A stretch of DNA of 62,494 nucleotides from a virus, in IMG/VR virus record IMGVR_UViG_3300015371_000031, positions 1-62,494 of that record, one strand, 5' to 3'. The translations under genes were made by a program, and so were the position numbers. The notes beneath the pieces were generated by a model that was not told where the DNA came from, did no database searches, and saw only the letters and a program-made list of their open reading frames with translations. This document shows, piece after piece, positions 13,454 through 22,320 of the stretch; position 1 is the first letter of the stretch, and each line of letters opens with the position of its first letter.

Positions 13454-14673
13454 TGCCGATCATCGACCTGCAGCGCCGACTGCCCGAGGTGGGCAGGCTG
13501 CGGATGGGAACGAGCAAGCCGGGCAAGCGAGGCGGCAAGCTGCCCGTGAGACTCGAGACCTGGCGCGTCACGAGCCAGGACGAGGAGCGCGTGCGCGAGA
13601 TCGCCGAGCGCTACGGCGGCGACGTGAAGCCGTGGGACGAGCGCGAGGGGTTCTTCGAGGTGATTACGGAGGCGACCCAGCTTCCGATCCTGCTCGTGCC
13701 CGGGCAGGCGCTTTCGCAGTGGTGGGAGATGTGGACGCAGCCGGCGGAGAACCAGCCCATGGTCTGTACGCGCCGCTGCGACGGAGTCACGGAGCAGATC
13801 TCCGGCGGGCCGTGCGTGTGTCCCGTCTACGACGAGCGCCGCGAACTGGCGACCGACGGGAAGGCGTGCTCGGCGCACTCTCGCCTGAGCGTCGTGCTCT
13901 CCGAGATCCCGGGAATCGGGCACTACCGACTCGAGACGAAGGGCTACTACGCGGCCGTGGAGCTCCAGGCGACCGTGGGGTTGCTCGAGGAGGCGACCAG
14001 GCGCGGCATGCTGTTCCCGGCCGTTCTCCGCATCGACTGGCGACGCGGCGTACAGAACGGGTCGCGTACCACCTACCCCGTGCCCGTCGTGGACGTGGCC
14101 GTGCGCGCGCCAGAGATCATGACTATCGCCGGCGGACGCGAGGCGGCCGAGCTCATCACAGGAGTCGCGGGAGCTCTGCCGCGCCCGCAGTACGAGCCGG
14201 TGCCCGCCGGCGAGACGGGCGGTGTTTCGCTGCGGCAGGGACTGGAAACGGTAGAACGTCAGAGCGCGCCTGCCGTGAAAACGGCCAGGAGCGCCGCACC
14301 GCTGGGGGAGCTAACCCCGGCACCGGAGCCTGCGGCGTCCCCGCTCACTGGGGCGGCACCGACGGCAGCTGATCCCCCTGTGGTAGACGTCGCTCCTCCG
14401 GTCGCACCCCCGCCCCCGCAGGTCGAACCGCCGCCCGTGGGAGAGCAGGTCGCCGGCGACGCTCGCCTGATCTCTGACGCGCAGAGACGACGCCTGTGGG
14501 CGATCATCAGCGAGCGCCAGGTGCCAGAGGACTACGTGCGCCAGGTGCTCCTCGAAGTGACTGACCAGGACTCCAGCAAGGGCATCCCGCGAGAGCTGTA
14601 CGACGCCGTGGTCACGTGTGTCATGTCGTACGCCGCGCCCGCGTCTACGCCAGAGGAGCACGAGGAGCCGTGA
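13453..14673 (+). CDS. Gp3-like protein (phiC31 RDF family) (406 aa)
   Basis: ATG in a TGATG overlap. MPIIDLQRR at the start, YGGDVKPW, QWWEMW, the Cys cluster CTRRC ... CVCP ... CSAH (residues about 105-140) and YYAAVELQATVG match the family of phiC31 Gp3, the recombination directionality factor of that phage, as remembered. The family also occurs in phages without serine integrases, where it is thought to serve replication or recombination. After a Pro/Ala-rich linker (about 280-345) comes a C-terminal helical domain (ISDAQRRRLWAIISERQ). No integrase is encoded here, so a true RDF role is doubtful. Confidence 0.75.
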   Translation: MPIIDLQRRLPEVGRLRMGTSKPGKRGGKLPVRLETWRVTSQDEERVREIAERYGGDVKPWDEREGFFEVITEATQLPILLVPGQALSQWWEMWTQPAENQPMVCTRRCDGVTEQISGGPCVCPVYDERRELATDGKACSAHSRLSVVLSEIPGIGHYRLETKGYYAAVELQATVGLLEEATRRGMLFPAVLRIDWRRGVQNGSRTTYPVPVVDVAVRAPEIMTIAGGREAAELITGVAGALPRPQYEPVPAGETGGVSLRQGLETVERQSAPAVKTARSAAPLGELTPAPEPAASPLTGAAPTAADPPVVDVAPPVAPPPPQVEPPPVGEQVAGDARLISDAQRRRLWAIISERQVPEDYVRQVLLEVTDQDSSKGIPRELYDAVVTCVMSYAAPASTPEEHEEP

Positions 14674-15089
14674 TCACCGCAGAGGACTTCGACAACGTCG
14701 AGCTGGCCGGCCTGTACACGCCTCCTCCCGACGACCCGACCGCGCTCGACATCGAGGGGATCCGCGCTCGAGCAAAGTCGAAGTGGCAGGAGATCGGCGT
14801 TGACTTCGAGGCGCTCGAGACGTGGGCGCTCGAGGAGGCGAACTCTGACGTACACCAGTACGGACTGATCGGAATGCCGTACGCGCTCGTCAACGTCGTG
14901 ATTGCTGCGCTGGCCACCGCGCACGAGTTCGGATTCGCGGTCGGCTGGGAGCTGGGTAAGCGCTCTAGCGAGATCGACGACGGCATCAAGAGGATTCGCA
15001 CCGAGCCTGACACCGAGGCGCAAGCCGCCGCTGACTCAAGCGGCGAGGATACGTCCCCGACGGAAGGAACGGAGTCATCAGAGTCGTGA
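14670..15089 (+). CDS. Hypothetical protein (139 aa)
   Basis: GTG in a GTGA overlap. One hydrophobic stretch (PYALVNVVIAALATAHEFGF) may be a membrane or buried helix; the C-terminal 35 residues are low-complexity Glu/Ser/Thr. No family is recognised. Confidence 0.7.
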   Translation: MITAEDFDNVELAGLYTPPPDDPTALDIEGIRARAKSKWQEIGVDFEALETWALEEANSDVHQYGLIGMPYALVNVVIAALATAHEFGFAVGWELGKRSSEIDDGIKRIRTEPDTEAQAAADSSGEDTSPTEGTESSES

Positions 15090-15823
15090 TCGCAGGAGTG
15101 GTCATACTCGCAACACTCGCCACGGGCGCGACGCTCCGTGGCTCGACTGTGGACGCGGCCACCGGGGCCGCAGACCAAACCTCGTCCGTGCAACCGACTA
15201 GTGATGCGCGTACAGAGGCCGATGGCCGCGTCTGCAGAGGTGCCCGCGCAGGACTCAGGTGGTACATGCGCTGGGCGAACCACTGGCACGTGCTCATGGG
15301 TGCGTCCACCGCGCGGCCATACGCAGGCGCACTCTCCTGCCCCAGCTATCTCGCCCGTCTGTGGCGGACAAGGGCGCAGGCTGCGCGTGCCAGATACCGC
15401 CGCTGGCTAGAGGAGCGGACGCTCGAGGACGTTCGCTCCTGGCCGGCCGCGGTAAGGATCGTGCAGGTGATCTTCCCTGGAACCGAGAGCTGGCTGCTCT
15501 CCTGCTCGGACGCCGAGGGCTACAACCGAGGAGCACCGACCGCGTTCGTGATGTACGGCGGTGTCCCGTTCAACCTGTCCGACTACTGGGCGAACACCGT
15601 CGGAGGCCCGCTGCAGTTTCGGCGCACGACGTTCCAGTACATGTACGCCGCAGGTCTCAAGTTCCTCGTCGGTCGCGGCTACCACGTGCCGCAACACCTG
15701 CGCGTGCACACGACCACGACCGCGTTCCGCTCGATGCTGGCGCAGGCCATCGCGGGCGGCTGGGCGCGGTACACAGGCAACGACGATTCCCACTGGAGCG
15801 CGTCGTGGGGGAGAGGCTGCTGA
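15086..15823 (+). CDS. Exported transglycosylase-like protein (245 aa)
   Basis: GTG start. Residues 1-24 form a signal peptide (VVILATLATGATL). The C-terminal half contains WLLSCSDAEGYNRGA and NTVGGPLQFRRTTFQYM, resembling the catalytic-Glu region and the GGPLQF(M)..TF element of soluble lytic transglycosylases. An exported peptidoglycan hydrolase encoded among replication genes would be unusual; it may act on the wall of the infected cell or during release. Coupled to the methyltransferase gene by a TGATG overlap. Confidence 0.65.
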   Translation: MIAGVVILATLATGATLRGSTVDAATGAADQTSSVQPTSDARTEADGRVCRGARAGLRWYMRWANHWHVLMGASTARPYAGALSCPSYLARLWRTRAQAARARYRRWLEERTLEDVRSWPAAVRIVQVIFPGTESWLLSCSDAEGYNRGAPTAFVMYGGVPFNLSDYWANTVGGPLQFRRTTFQYMYAAGLKFLVGRGYHVPQHLRVHTTTTAFRSMLAQAIAGGWARYTGNDDSHWSASWGRGC

Positions 15824-17748
15824 TGGGATTCCTGGACTCCAACGTCGTCGAGACGAACCACGAGTGCCCGCGCTGCAAGTACAAGTGGCGTGGTCAGTGC
15901 GAAGGCAACGGTGTGGCCCCAGGTCAGGGGTCGCTCCTGGAACCGGACACCGACGCGCTCGAGCTCCCGACACCGGAGTCCGACCCTCCTGCGACGTCCG
16001 CCGTTGATCTCGGCCCAGTAACTCCCCAGCAGGGATCGACGGAAGTGCTGGAGTCCCCCTCTCAGCCGGACGTCGCAGGAGTACCTGCGCAGACCGAGGA
16101 GCCAGGTGCCGAGGGTGGCATCTTCCACGCCAAGGGCACGCGCTCGCGCGGCAAGACGCACGGGTTCGACGAGCCGTCCCCGACGCTTATGGCCCACGGG
16201 ATCGCGGACAACAAGATGTCGTCCGTTCTTGTCAAACCGGAGACGGAGGAGGAGCCGAAAGCGAAGGAGCCAGCTGTCGAGCAGACGGCGCTGACCTTCG
16301 TGGAGTCCAAGCCGCCGTATCGCATCCCGTCCATGGACGAGATCCGATCGGTCGAGCGCAACGGACTGACCGTGGTCAGCACGTTCTCCGGCTGCGGCGG
16401 CTCCTCGCTCGGCTTCAAGTGGGCGGGGTTCCGTTCCCTGTTCGCGAGCGAGTTCGTCCCGGCCGCGGCCGACACGTACCACGCGAACTTCCCCGACGTG
16501 CCTCTCGGCATCCAGGACGTGCGCGAACTCGAGCCTGCGCTGCTCATGGAGCGGCTCGGACTCGAGCGCGGCGAGCTCGACGTGCTCGAGGGTTCTCCGC
16601 CGTGCGCGTCGTTCTCGATGGCGGGCAAGCGCGACAAGCACTGGGGCGAGGTGAAGAAGTACAGCGACGTGAAGCAGCGCACCGACGACCTGCTGATGGA
16701 GTACGTCCGGCTCGTGGACGGGTTCCAGCCGCGCGCCTTCGTGATGGAGAACGTGTACGGCCTGACGATCGGCGTGGCGGCCGGCTACCTGAACGAGATC
16801 ATCCGCGCGCTCACAGAGTGCGGCTACCGCGTCTGGTGGAAGGTGCTCGACGCGCAGTGGCTTGGCGTGCCCCAGCGCCGGCGGAGGGTCATCGTAGTCG
16901 GCTTCCGGAACGACGTAGCAGCCGGCTCGCCGTTCACCTGGTACCCGGAGCCGCTGACCTACCGCTACTCGATTCGCGACGCGCTGCCCTGGCTGTCCAG
17001 GGTCAAAGCCGCTACGTCCCACGGCCCGAACAGCTGGGACACGGGCGAGTCGCTCCTGCTCGACGCACCTGCTCCGAGCGTGGCCACGTCGGGCGAGTCA
17101 GCTGCGTGGTATCAGCACGAGGTGGAGGGGCCGCAGGTGGAGCTCGTCGTCGACAGGGAGACGAGCTGGAAGGCTCCGATCCAGCCGAGCCTGGACGACC
17201 CGATCGACACGATCACGAGCCACGGCGTCTCGAGCGACGCCAAGCACGACTGGAAACTGCACTTTCGCGGCCAGGGTGCAGGCGGTCTCCACGCCGAGCG
17301 CGAGCGCACCATGGACGACGTGGCACCGACGATTGCCGCGGACGGGATCGGCTCCGGCGGCATCCACCAGCACAGGCTCGAGCCGACGCCGGAGGAGCTG
17401 GAGGAGGCGAACATCGAGCGCTTCGCGATCGGGCGCGAGTGGGAGGAGATCGGGGAGGGCGGCCAGTCAGACAAGTACCTGAACCTCATCCGTCCGGACT
17501 CAGACGAACCGTCGCCCACCGTGACCCAGATGGGAGGCGTGCTCGGAGCCGCGTCGGTCACTCATCCGACGGAGCCGCGCAAGTTCACGATCGCAGAGCT
17601 CAAGCGGCTGTGCGGGTTCCCTGACGACTTCGAGTTGACCGGCTCCTACAGGCAGCAGTGGGAACGGATGGGACGCGCCGTGCCGCCGCCGATGATGCGC
17701 GCGGTCGCGGAGTCCGTGGCGCGCGTGCTCCTCCGGGCGGACGAGTAG
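15823..17748 (+). CDS. dcm: DNA (cytosine-5) methyltransferase (641 aa)
   Basis: ATG in a TGATG overlap. A zinc-knuckle-like CPRC opens a 180-residue N-terminal extension. Then come the m5C methyltransferase motifs: TFSGCGGSSLGFKWAGF (motif I, about 186), GSPPCASFS (motif IV, catalytic Cys about 257), VMENVYGL (motif VI, about 308), VPQRRRRVIVVGF (motif VIII, about 349) and LKRLCGFPDDF plus a C-terminal helix (motifs IX-X, about 595-640). Between VIII and IX, and once in the N-terminal extension, a DEPSPT..G-type motif recurs. It modifies cytosines, most likely to protect phage DNA from restriction; the target site cannot be read. Confidence 0.93.
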   Translation: MGFLDSNVVETNHECPRCKYKWRGQCEGNGVAPGQGSLLEPDTDALELPTPESDPPATSAVDLGPVTPQQGSTEVLESPSQPDVAGVPAQTEEPGAEGGIFHAKGTRSRGKTHGFDEPSPTLMAHGIADNKMSSVLVKPETEEEPKAKEPAVEQTALTFVESKPPYRIPSMDEIRSVERNGLTVVSTFSGCGGSSLGFKWAGFRSLFASEFVPAAADTYHANFPDVPLGIQDVRELEPALLMERLGLERGELDVLEGSPPCASFSMAGKRDKHWGEVKKYSDVKQRTDDLLMEYVRLVDGFQPRAFVMENVYGLTIGVAAGYLNEIIRALTECGYRVWWKVLDAQWLGVPQRRRRVIVVGFRNDVAAGSPFTWYPEPLTYRYSIRDALPWLSRVKAATSHGPNSWDTGESLLLDAPAPSVATSGESAAWYQHEVEGPQVELVVDRETSWKAPIQPSLDDPIDTITSHGVSSDAKHDWKLHFRGQGAGGLHAERERTMDDVAPTIAADGIGSGGIHQHRLEPTPEELEEANIERFAIGREWEEIGEGGQSDKYLNLIRPDSDEPSPTVTQMGGVLGAASVTHPTEPRKFTIAELKRLCGFPDDFELTGSYRQQWERMGRAVPPPMMRAVAESVARVLLRADE

Positions 17749-19163
17749 TGTGCGGCGTCGCAGCATCGGTGGGTGCGTGGGACGCCGTTGCCGGGATCGA
17801 GGCGCTCCTCCACCGCGGGCCTGACGCCTGCGGCGCGTGGACTGGCGGCTCTGTCGCGCTGGCCCACACGCGCCTGGCGATCCTTGACCTGGACGACCGC
17901 TCCAACCAGCCCTTCCGAGCCGGCTCGACAGTGGTCAGCTACAACGGCGAGCTGTGGAACCACGCCGAGGTGCGCGACGTTCTCGAGCGTGCGGGCCGCC
18001 AGTTCGGCACGACGGGCGACACGGAGGTGGTGGCGGCTGCGCTCGACGAGTGGGGCACGGGCGCGCTCCGCCGGATGAACGGCATGTTCGCTGTCGCGTG
18101 GACGTCCGACGGCCGCCACCTGTTCGCTGCGCGCGACCGGTACGGTGAGATGCCGCTCCACCTGGCGCGCCGACCGGGTGGGGCGGTCGTTGCGTCTGAG
18201 CTCAAGGCGATCGAGGCGATCACGGGTTCGCCGGCGGCCGAGTGGGTCGAACCTGGCGAGGTGGTGACCGTGGACGCGAGCGGCCGCCTGGAGCGAGAGT
18301 TCTGGTATCGAACCCCGGCGCATCCAGGAGCGATCCGAACGCGCGAGGAGGCCGCGAGTCGTGCGAGAGAGCTGATCGCGCTGGGGTGCCGGGAGCGAGC
18401 CATTTCCGACGTGCCCGTCTGCGCGCTCCTCTCCGGCGGCGTGGACTCGAGCGCCGTCCTGCTCCACCTGCGAGAGCACGTGCCGGGCCTGGTCGCATTC
18501 ACGGCTGTCCTCGACGAACGCTCGCGCGACCTGCGGTGCGCGCGGGCGGTCGCGGACGAGCTGGACGTCGAACTGGTCGAGGTGTCCGTGTTCCCGCCGA
18601 CTGCGCGCGACCTGGAGGAGGTCGTGGACGTGATCGAGATGCCGCACAAGGCACAGGTGGAGATCGCCTGGCCGTGCCTGGCGCTCGCGCGTGAGATGCG
18701 CGACCGCGGCTTCAAGGTCGTGTTCTCCGGCGAGGGGTCGGACGAGCTGTGGGGCAGCTACGGGTTCGCCTGGCACGCGGTCAACGCCGGCCGCAACTGG
18801 CACCACTACCGCCGCGAACTGTTCCTCACTCAGCACCGCAAGAACTTCGCGCGCTGCAACAAGGTGTTCATGGCGCACGGCGTCGAGTGCCGCCTGCCGT
18901 TCCTCCACCCGCCCCTGGTCGAGTTCGCGCTGTCGGTTCCGGCTGCGCTCTGCTTCGACAACCGTCCCGTGGACAAGGCGCTCCTGCGCTCCGCGTACGA
19001 GGGGCTACTGCCGGAGGAGGTGACGCGCCGCAGCAAGCAGGCGTTCCAGGACGGACTCGGACTCAAGCAGCTGATAGCCGAGACGATCCCTGACGCCCGC
19101 CAGCTCTACGCTGAGGAGTACCGCCGCAGGTTCGAGCCGGACGACCAGCTGGAGCTGGTGTGA
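17748..19163 (+). CDS. asnB: Asparagine synthase, glutamine-hydrolysing (471 aa)
   Basis: The start is GTG 17748, overlapping the TAG of the methyltransferase, because it puts Cys at position 2, the N-terminal nucleophile of class II glutamine amidotransferases. Following motifs: HRGPD, SYNGELWNH, TTGDTEV, ARDRYGEMPL (glutaminase domain), then the PP-loop LLSGGVDSS (about 227-235), SGEGSDELWGSYGF and VECRLPFLHP (synthetase domain). Length is slightly short for AsnB. It should transfer glutamine nitrogen to aspartate or to an unknown carboxylate. Its place beside a DNA methyltransferase suggests a host-metabolism or modification role. Confidence 0.9.
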   Translation: MCGVAASVGAWDAVAGIEALLHRGPDACGAWTGGSVALAHTRLAILDLDDRSNQPFRAGSTVVSYNGELWNHAEVRDVLERAGRQFGTTGDTEVVAAALDEWGTGALRRMNGMFAVAWTSDGRHLFAARDRYGEMPLHLARRPGGAVVASELKAIEAITGSPAAEWVEPGEVVTVDASGRLEREFWYRTPAHPGAIRTREEAASRARELIALGCRERAISDVPVCALLSGGVDSSAVLLHLREHVPGLVAFTAVLDERSRDLRCARAVADELDVELVEVSVFPPTARDLEEVVDVIEMPHKAQVEIAWPCLALAREMRDRGFKVVFSGEGSDELWGSYGFAWHAVNAGRNWHHYRRELFLTQHRKNFARCNKVFMAHGVECRLPFLHPPLVEFALSVPAALCFDNRPVDKALLRSAYEGLLPEEVTRRSKQAFQDGLGLKQLIAETIPDARQLYAEEYRRRFEPDDQLELV

Positions 19164-19348
19164 GCCGCATCAACATACCGTTCGACGACACGACTGACAT
19201 ACCGATCGGGAAGGTCGGCGGCACAGGTGCGGCGAGCACGCTTCACATGACCGACGAGGAGCAGAAGGCGGCGCTCGAGCGCGAGAAGCGCAAGCCTGTG
19301 TTCGGCTTCGGCGGCGCAGCCAAGCGGCGTAGGAGGAAGCGCGCGTGA
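19160..19348 (+). CDS. Small basic-tailed protein (62 aa)
   Basis: GTG in a GTGA overlap. Acidic/polar N-terminal half and a very basic C-terminus (GAAKRRRRKRA). Unknown; may bind nucleic acid. Confidence 0.65.
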   Translation: MSRINIPFDDTTDIPIGKVGGTGAASTLHMTDEEQKAALEREKRKPVFGFGGAAKRRRRKRA

Positions 19349-19863
19349 GGACGATCCTGTACGGGCAGGCTCCGAGCCGACGCAGCGGCGGCAAGATCGC
19401 GTTCGTGGGCGCGCCGAACGGCACGCTGCTGGCTGAGCTCGCCGGCGTACCAGCGGACACGTTCCACGAGCTGGTCGACTGCCGCAACCTGCTGACCGAG
19501 TACCCGGGACGCTCCGGCCCGAAGGGCGACGACTTCCCCATGGCCAAGGCGCGCTCCGCTGCGGCGATCGAGCGCGGCACGTGGGGCGCGCACGACGTGG
19601 TTCTGTTCGCAGGCCGATCGGTCGCGAGCGCGTTCAGGTTCGGCACGCTCGACTGGTTCGAGTGGACGCGCGCGCAGGACGGCCAGCTGGTGGTGTTGAT
19701 CCCGCATCCGTCCAGGGTGAACCACATGTGGAACGACCCTGCCGTCCACGCTGCGGCTGCGCGCGTGCTCCGCGACGCGATCGCCGGCTCCAGGGTGCGC
19801 GCTCTGGAGGTGCAGGTCGAGAGAATCGAGCAAGAGCTCGTGAGACGAGGGAGGAGCGAATGA
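19345..19863 (+). CDS. Uracil-DNA-glycosylase-fold-like protein (172 aa)
   Basis: GTG in a GTGA overlap. LYGQAPSRRSGG near residue 5 is in the place of the GE(A)PG motif of UDG families, and VLIPHPSRVNHMWND (about 119-133) matches the HPS(x)xN motif that contacts DNA. The catalytic residue in motif A is not clear. It may remove or sense damaged or modified bases. The UDG superfamily assignment is by motif only. Confidence 0.55.
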   Translation: MRTILYGQAPSRRSGGKIAFVGAPNGTLLAELAGVPADTFHELVDCRNLLTEYPGRSGPKGDDFPMAKARSAAAIERGTWGAHDVVLFAGRSVASAFRFGTLDWFEWTRAQDGQLVVLIPHPSRVNHMWNDPAVHAAAARVLRDAIAGSRVRALEVQVERIEQELVRRGRSE

Positions 19864-20126
19864 CGGAGGAACCCTACGAGCACCTCGACCCTTGGCTGGC
19901 GACGGCAATCGCCGGCCAGGTGTCGGCGGGCCTGACGCCGGGGGACGGCCAGCAGGAGCGCTGCTACGGCGCGCTGGTCGCCATCGGGCTGATGGTCTAC
20001 AACGCCTGCCCGGACGACATCGTGCGCGAGGTGTTGGAGGCGCACGAGTGGTCTGTTGTCGAACGATCGCCTGAGGGCGGTTGGCAGACGACGTATCGAC
20101 CGCCTAAGCGACTGGGGGTGGACTGA
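19860..20126 (+). CDS. Hypothetical protein (88 aa)
   Basis: ATG overlapping the previous TGA. A central hydrophobic helix (CYGALVAIGLMVYNACPDDIV) and a polar C-terminus. No family is recognised. Confidence 0.65.
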   Translation: MTEEPYEHLDPWLATAIAGQVSAGLTPGDGQQERCYGALVAIGLMVYNACPDDIVREVLEAHEWSVVERSPEGGWQTTYRPPKRLGVD

Positions 20127-20848
20127 TGGAGGAGACGACTCCGCGCGACACCGGCTACACAGCCGACAACTGGGAGTTCGACCCAGAGGTGACGCGCGTG
20201 TTCGACGACATGCTAGAGCGCAGCATCCCGAAGTACGAGGAGATGCGGTCGCTCGTGACCGACGTGGCTGCGGCGTTCGTGCGTCCGTTCCACTCGGTCG
20301 TCGACCTGGGCTGCTCGCGCGGCGAGGCGCTGGCCAGGGTGATCGAGGACTCGCAGCAGCCGGAGCAGATCGAGTTCGTGGGAGCAGAGATCTCGGAACC
20401 CATGCTGGCAGCCGCCCGTGAGCGGCTCGGCTCGAGCGCGACCGTCGTCGAGTGGGACTTGCTAGCCGGCTACCCGCCGCACACGAGGTCGGTGGCGCTC
20501 ACGCTGTCCGTGCTGACGCTCATGTTCGTGCCGGTCAACTACCGGCTGCAGCTCCTCTCCGCCGCGGCCGAGGCTACGAATCGGGGGGGCGGCCTGATCC
20601 TGGTGGAGAAGGTGATGGGCGCGAGCGGCAGGATCGACGACGTGCTGCAGGCGAACTACCACCGGCTCAAGGTGACCAACGGCTACGACCCGGACGACGT
20701 GAACCGAAAGCGGCTTGCGCTCGAGGGAGTGCTCGTGCCTCTCACCGCAGGGTGGAACGAGTCCATGCTCCGGGCGGCCGGCTTCGACGAGCTCGACTGC
20801 TTCTGGGCCTGGGGGCCGTTCCGCGCGTGGCTGGCGGTGAAGCGATGA
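20126..20848 (+). CDS. SAM-dependent methyltransferase, CmoA-like (240 aa)
   Basis: ATG in a TGATG overlap. FDDMLERSIPKYEEM, then SVVDLGCSRGEAL (SAM motif I, about 55-67), FVGAEISEPMLAAAR (motif II) and VEWDLLAG are arranged as in class I methyltransferases of the CmoA type. RKRLALEGVLVPL near residue 195 and WNESMLRAAGF are typical of a group common in actinophages. The substrate is unknown; a small molecule, tRNA or glycan is possible. Confidence 0.75.
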   Translation: MEETTPRDTGYTADNWEFDPEVTRVFDDMLERSIPKYEEMRSLVTDVAAAFVRPFHSVVDLGCSRGEALARVIEDSQQPEQIEFVGAEISEPMLAAARERLGSSATVVEWDLLAGYPPHTRSVALTLSVLTLMFVPVNYRLQLLSAAAEATNRGGGLILVEKVMGASGRIDDVLQANYHRLKVTNGYDPDDVNRKRLALEGVLVPLTAGWNESMLRAAGFDELDCFWAWGPFRAWLAVKR

Positions 20849-20961
20849 GACGCGTCCTGTGCTCGCTGTTCGGTCATCGCTGGTGCGCGTACAGCGAGGT
20901 GCTCGACAGGTGCGCTCGCTGCTTCGCCTGCCGCGTCGCGCAGAGGGCGTACCGGCCGTGA
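20845..20961 (+). CDS. Cys/His-rich micropeptide (38 aa)
   Basis: ATG in an ATGA overlap. MRRVLCSLFGHRWCAY followed by CARCFACRV provides Cys and His for a small zinc knuckle. Similar short proteins occur in actinophages. It ends inside the start of the RuvC-like gene. Confidence 0.6.
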   Translation: MRRVLCSLFGHRWCAYSEVLDRCARCFACRVAQRAYRP

Positions 20962-21476
20962 GCCAGGTCATGGGAGTGGACTACTCGACCAACTGCGTCG
21001 ACGTCGTTGCGATCGAAGAGCTCGTCGATCCGCGCTGGGTCGAGCCGCGCTGGTTCTCGTTCCCGCTGTTCGGCCTGCGCACGAACGTCGCCAGCGGCTC
21101 CTGGGAACGCACGCGCAACGTCCAGCTGGCCGTGCCCGGCCCGATGGCCTACTTCTGGGAACCAGCCAGGCTGGTTGCGATCGAGATCCCGCACGGCCAC
21201 GCGGAGCGCTACCTGAACCGCGTGCTGGGCGCGATCATCGTCCGCATCCCGATGAAGGTGGACGTCATGGGAGTGACGCCGCACCAGTGGAAGAAGGCGC
21301 TGGGCCTGGGCGGCAACTGCAAGCCGCCGGAGTACCGTGAGTGGGCGCTGGCCGACGGCTGGAAGCTGCTCGAGAACGACGAAGTGACCGACGACGCAGC
21401 GGCCGCGTACTGCATCGCGCGGGCGGCCCGACTGATCACCGAACGAGACGAGGAGGAGCAAGATGCCCGACCGTGA
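20958..21476 (+). CDS. RuvC-like Holliday junction resolvase (172 aa)
   Basis: GTG in a GTGA overlap. Starts VMGVDYSTNCVDVVAI (first catalytic Asp at residue 8); RLVAIEIPHG supplies the Glu (about 75), and EVTDDAAAAYCIARAA (about 143-157) the distal Asp pair of the RNase H-fold RuvC/RusA-functional group. TPHQWKKALGLGG fits the substrate-binding loop seen in phage RuvC-like enzymes. It probably resolves branched DNA before packaging. Confidence 0.8.
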   Translation: MSQVMGVDYSTNCVDVVAIEELVDPRWVEPRWFSFPLFGLRTNVASGSWERTRNVQLAVPGPMAYFWEPARLVAIEIPHGHAERYLNRVLGAIIVRIPMKVDVMGVTPHQWKKALGLGGNCKPPEYREWALADGWKLLENDEVTDDAAAAYCIARAARLITERDEEEQDARP

Positions 21477-21792
21477 GCACCTGGACGACGACGCCCAGGA
21501 CGAGATGTTCGACGGATCCATCTACGACGACCCGGCGCTCGTGCTCGAGCACTCCGGCAGGAGGGTGGACGCGATCCGCGTGACGTTCGGCGGCGGAGTC
21601 CAGCTCGAGCGCTGGCAGGTGTCGGACGTCGACATGTTCAAGGAGCTCAAGGAGGGGCAGGAGGTCGAGTTCCTCGTGACCGGAGTCGTGCGCTCGAACA
21701 GTTTCGCAATGAAGAAGGCGACGGCCAAGCGCGGAGCGCAGCTGCACCAGACCAAGACGATCGACGTCCACTCGCTCGAGCAGCGCTCGTGA
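21463..21792 (+). CDS. Hypothetical protein (109 aa)
   Basis: ATG with GAGGAGGAGCAAG upstream, overlapping the resolvase end by 14 bases. Acidic N-terminus (DREHLDDDAQDEMFD) and a beta-rich centre (GQEVEFLVTGVVRSNSFAMKK). Unknown function. Confidence 0.7.
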   Translation: MPDREHLDDDAQDEMFDGSIYDDPALVLEHSGRRVDAIRVTFGGGVQLERWQVSDVDMFKELKEGQEVEFLVTGVVRSNSFAMKKATAKRGAQLHQTKTIDVHSLEQRS

Positions 21793-22076
21793 TCGCCGTA
21801 CGTGCGTGGCTCGGCAGGTACGTCACCTGGTGCCACGACCTGGAGCGCCGGCGCGGAGCGCTCAATGTCGAGCGCGACGGCATCCTCGACCTACACGACC
21901 TGATCGCGGCCACGTGCCGCGGACTGGGCTGCGAGCCGAACAACGTCGCGTTGATCGAGTGGGTGCCGGGCAGCGTGCGCGCGGTCGTCTACAAGACGAA
22001 CAGCAAGGGCCAGAAGTACATCGGCAACGACGGCGAGCCTGAGCAGTACGAGATCCGAGTGCGGGCTATCACGTGA
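21789..22076 (+). CDS. Hypothetical protein (95 aa)
   Basis: GTG in a GTGA overlap. Basic N-terminal helix (AVRAWLGRYVTWCHDLERRR) followed by an alpha/beta part (SVRAVVYKTNSKGQKYIGN). No family is recognised. Confidence 0.65.
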   Translation: MIAVRAWLGRYVTWCHDLERRRGALNVERDGILDLHDLIAATCRGLGCEPNNVALIEWVPGSVRAVVYKTNSKGQKYIGNDGEPEQYEIRVRAIT

Positions 22077-22079
22077 CCC

Positions 22080-22277
22080 GTGGACGAGCCTCGTCAGCTT
22101 GGATTCCTCGAGGAACCGCCGCCGCGGTGCGAGGAGTGCGGCGCAGCCGATCCGCTCGACTGCGGCGCGTCGAAGGCGGCCAGGGAGGACGGCGTCCTGC
22201 TCAGAGCACGCGAGAGGCCCGCTCGCTGCCTGATCGCCCTGATGCCGGACTCGTTTGCCTGGCCGCCGGGGTTCTGA
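22080..22277 (+). CDS. Small Cys-containing protein (65 aa)
   Basis: GTG three bases after the previous stop. CEECGAADPLDCG and a later Cys could form a zinc site. No strong RBS is seen, so expression probably depends on coupling. Confidence 0.55.
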   Translation: MDEPRQLGFLEEPPPRCEECGAADPLDCGASKAAREDGVLLRARERPARCLIALMPDSFAWPPGF

Positions 22278-22320
22278 CACGATCTCGCAGGCTCTCGCCG
22301 TGTCGGGCACGGGGGTGCAG

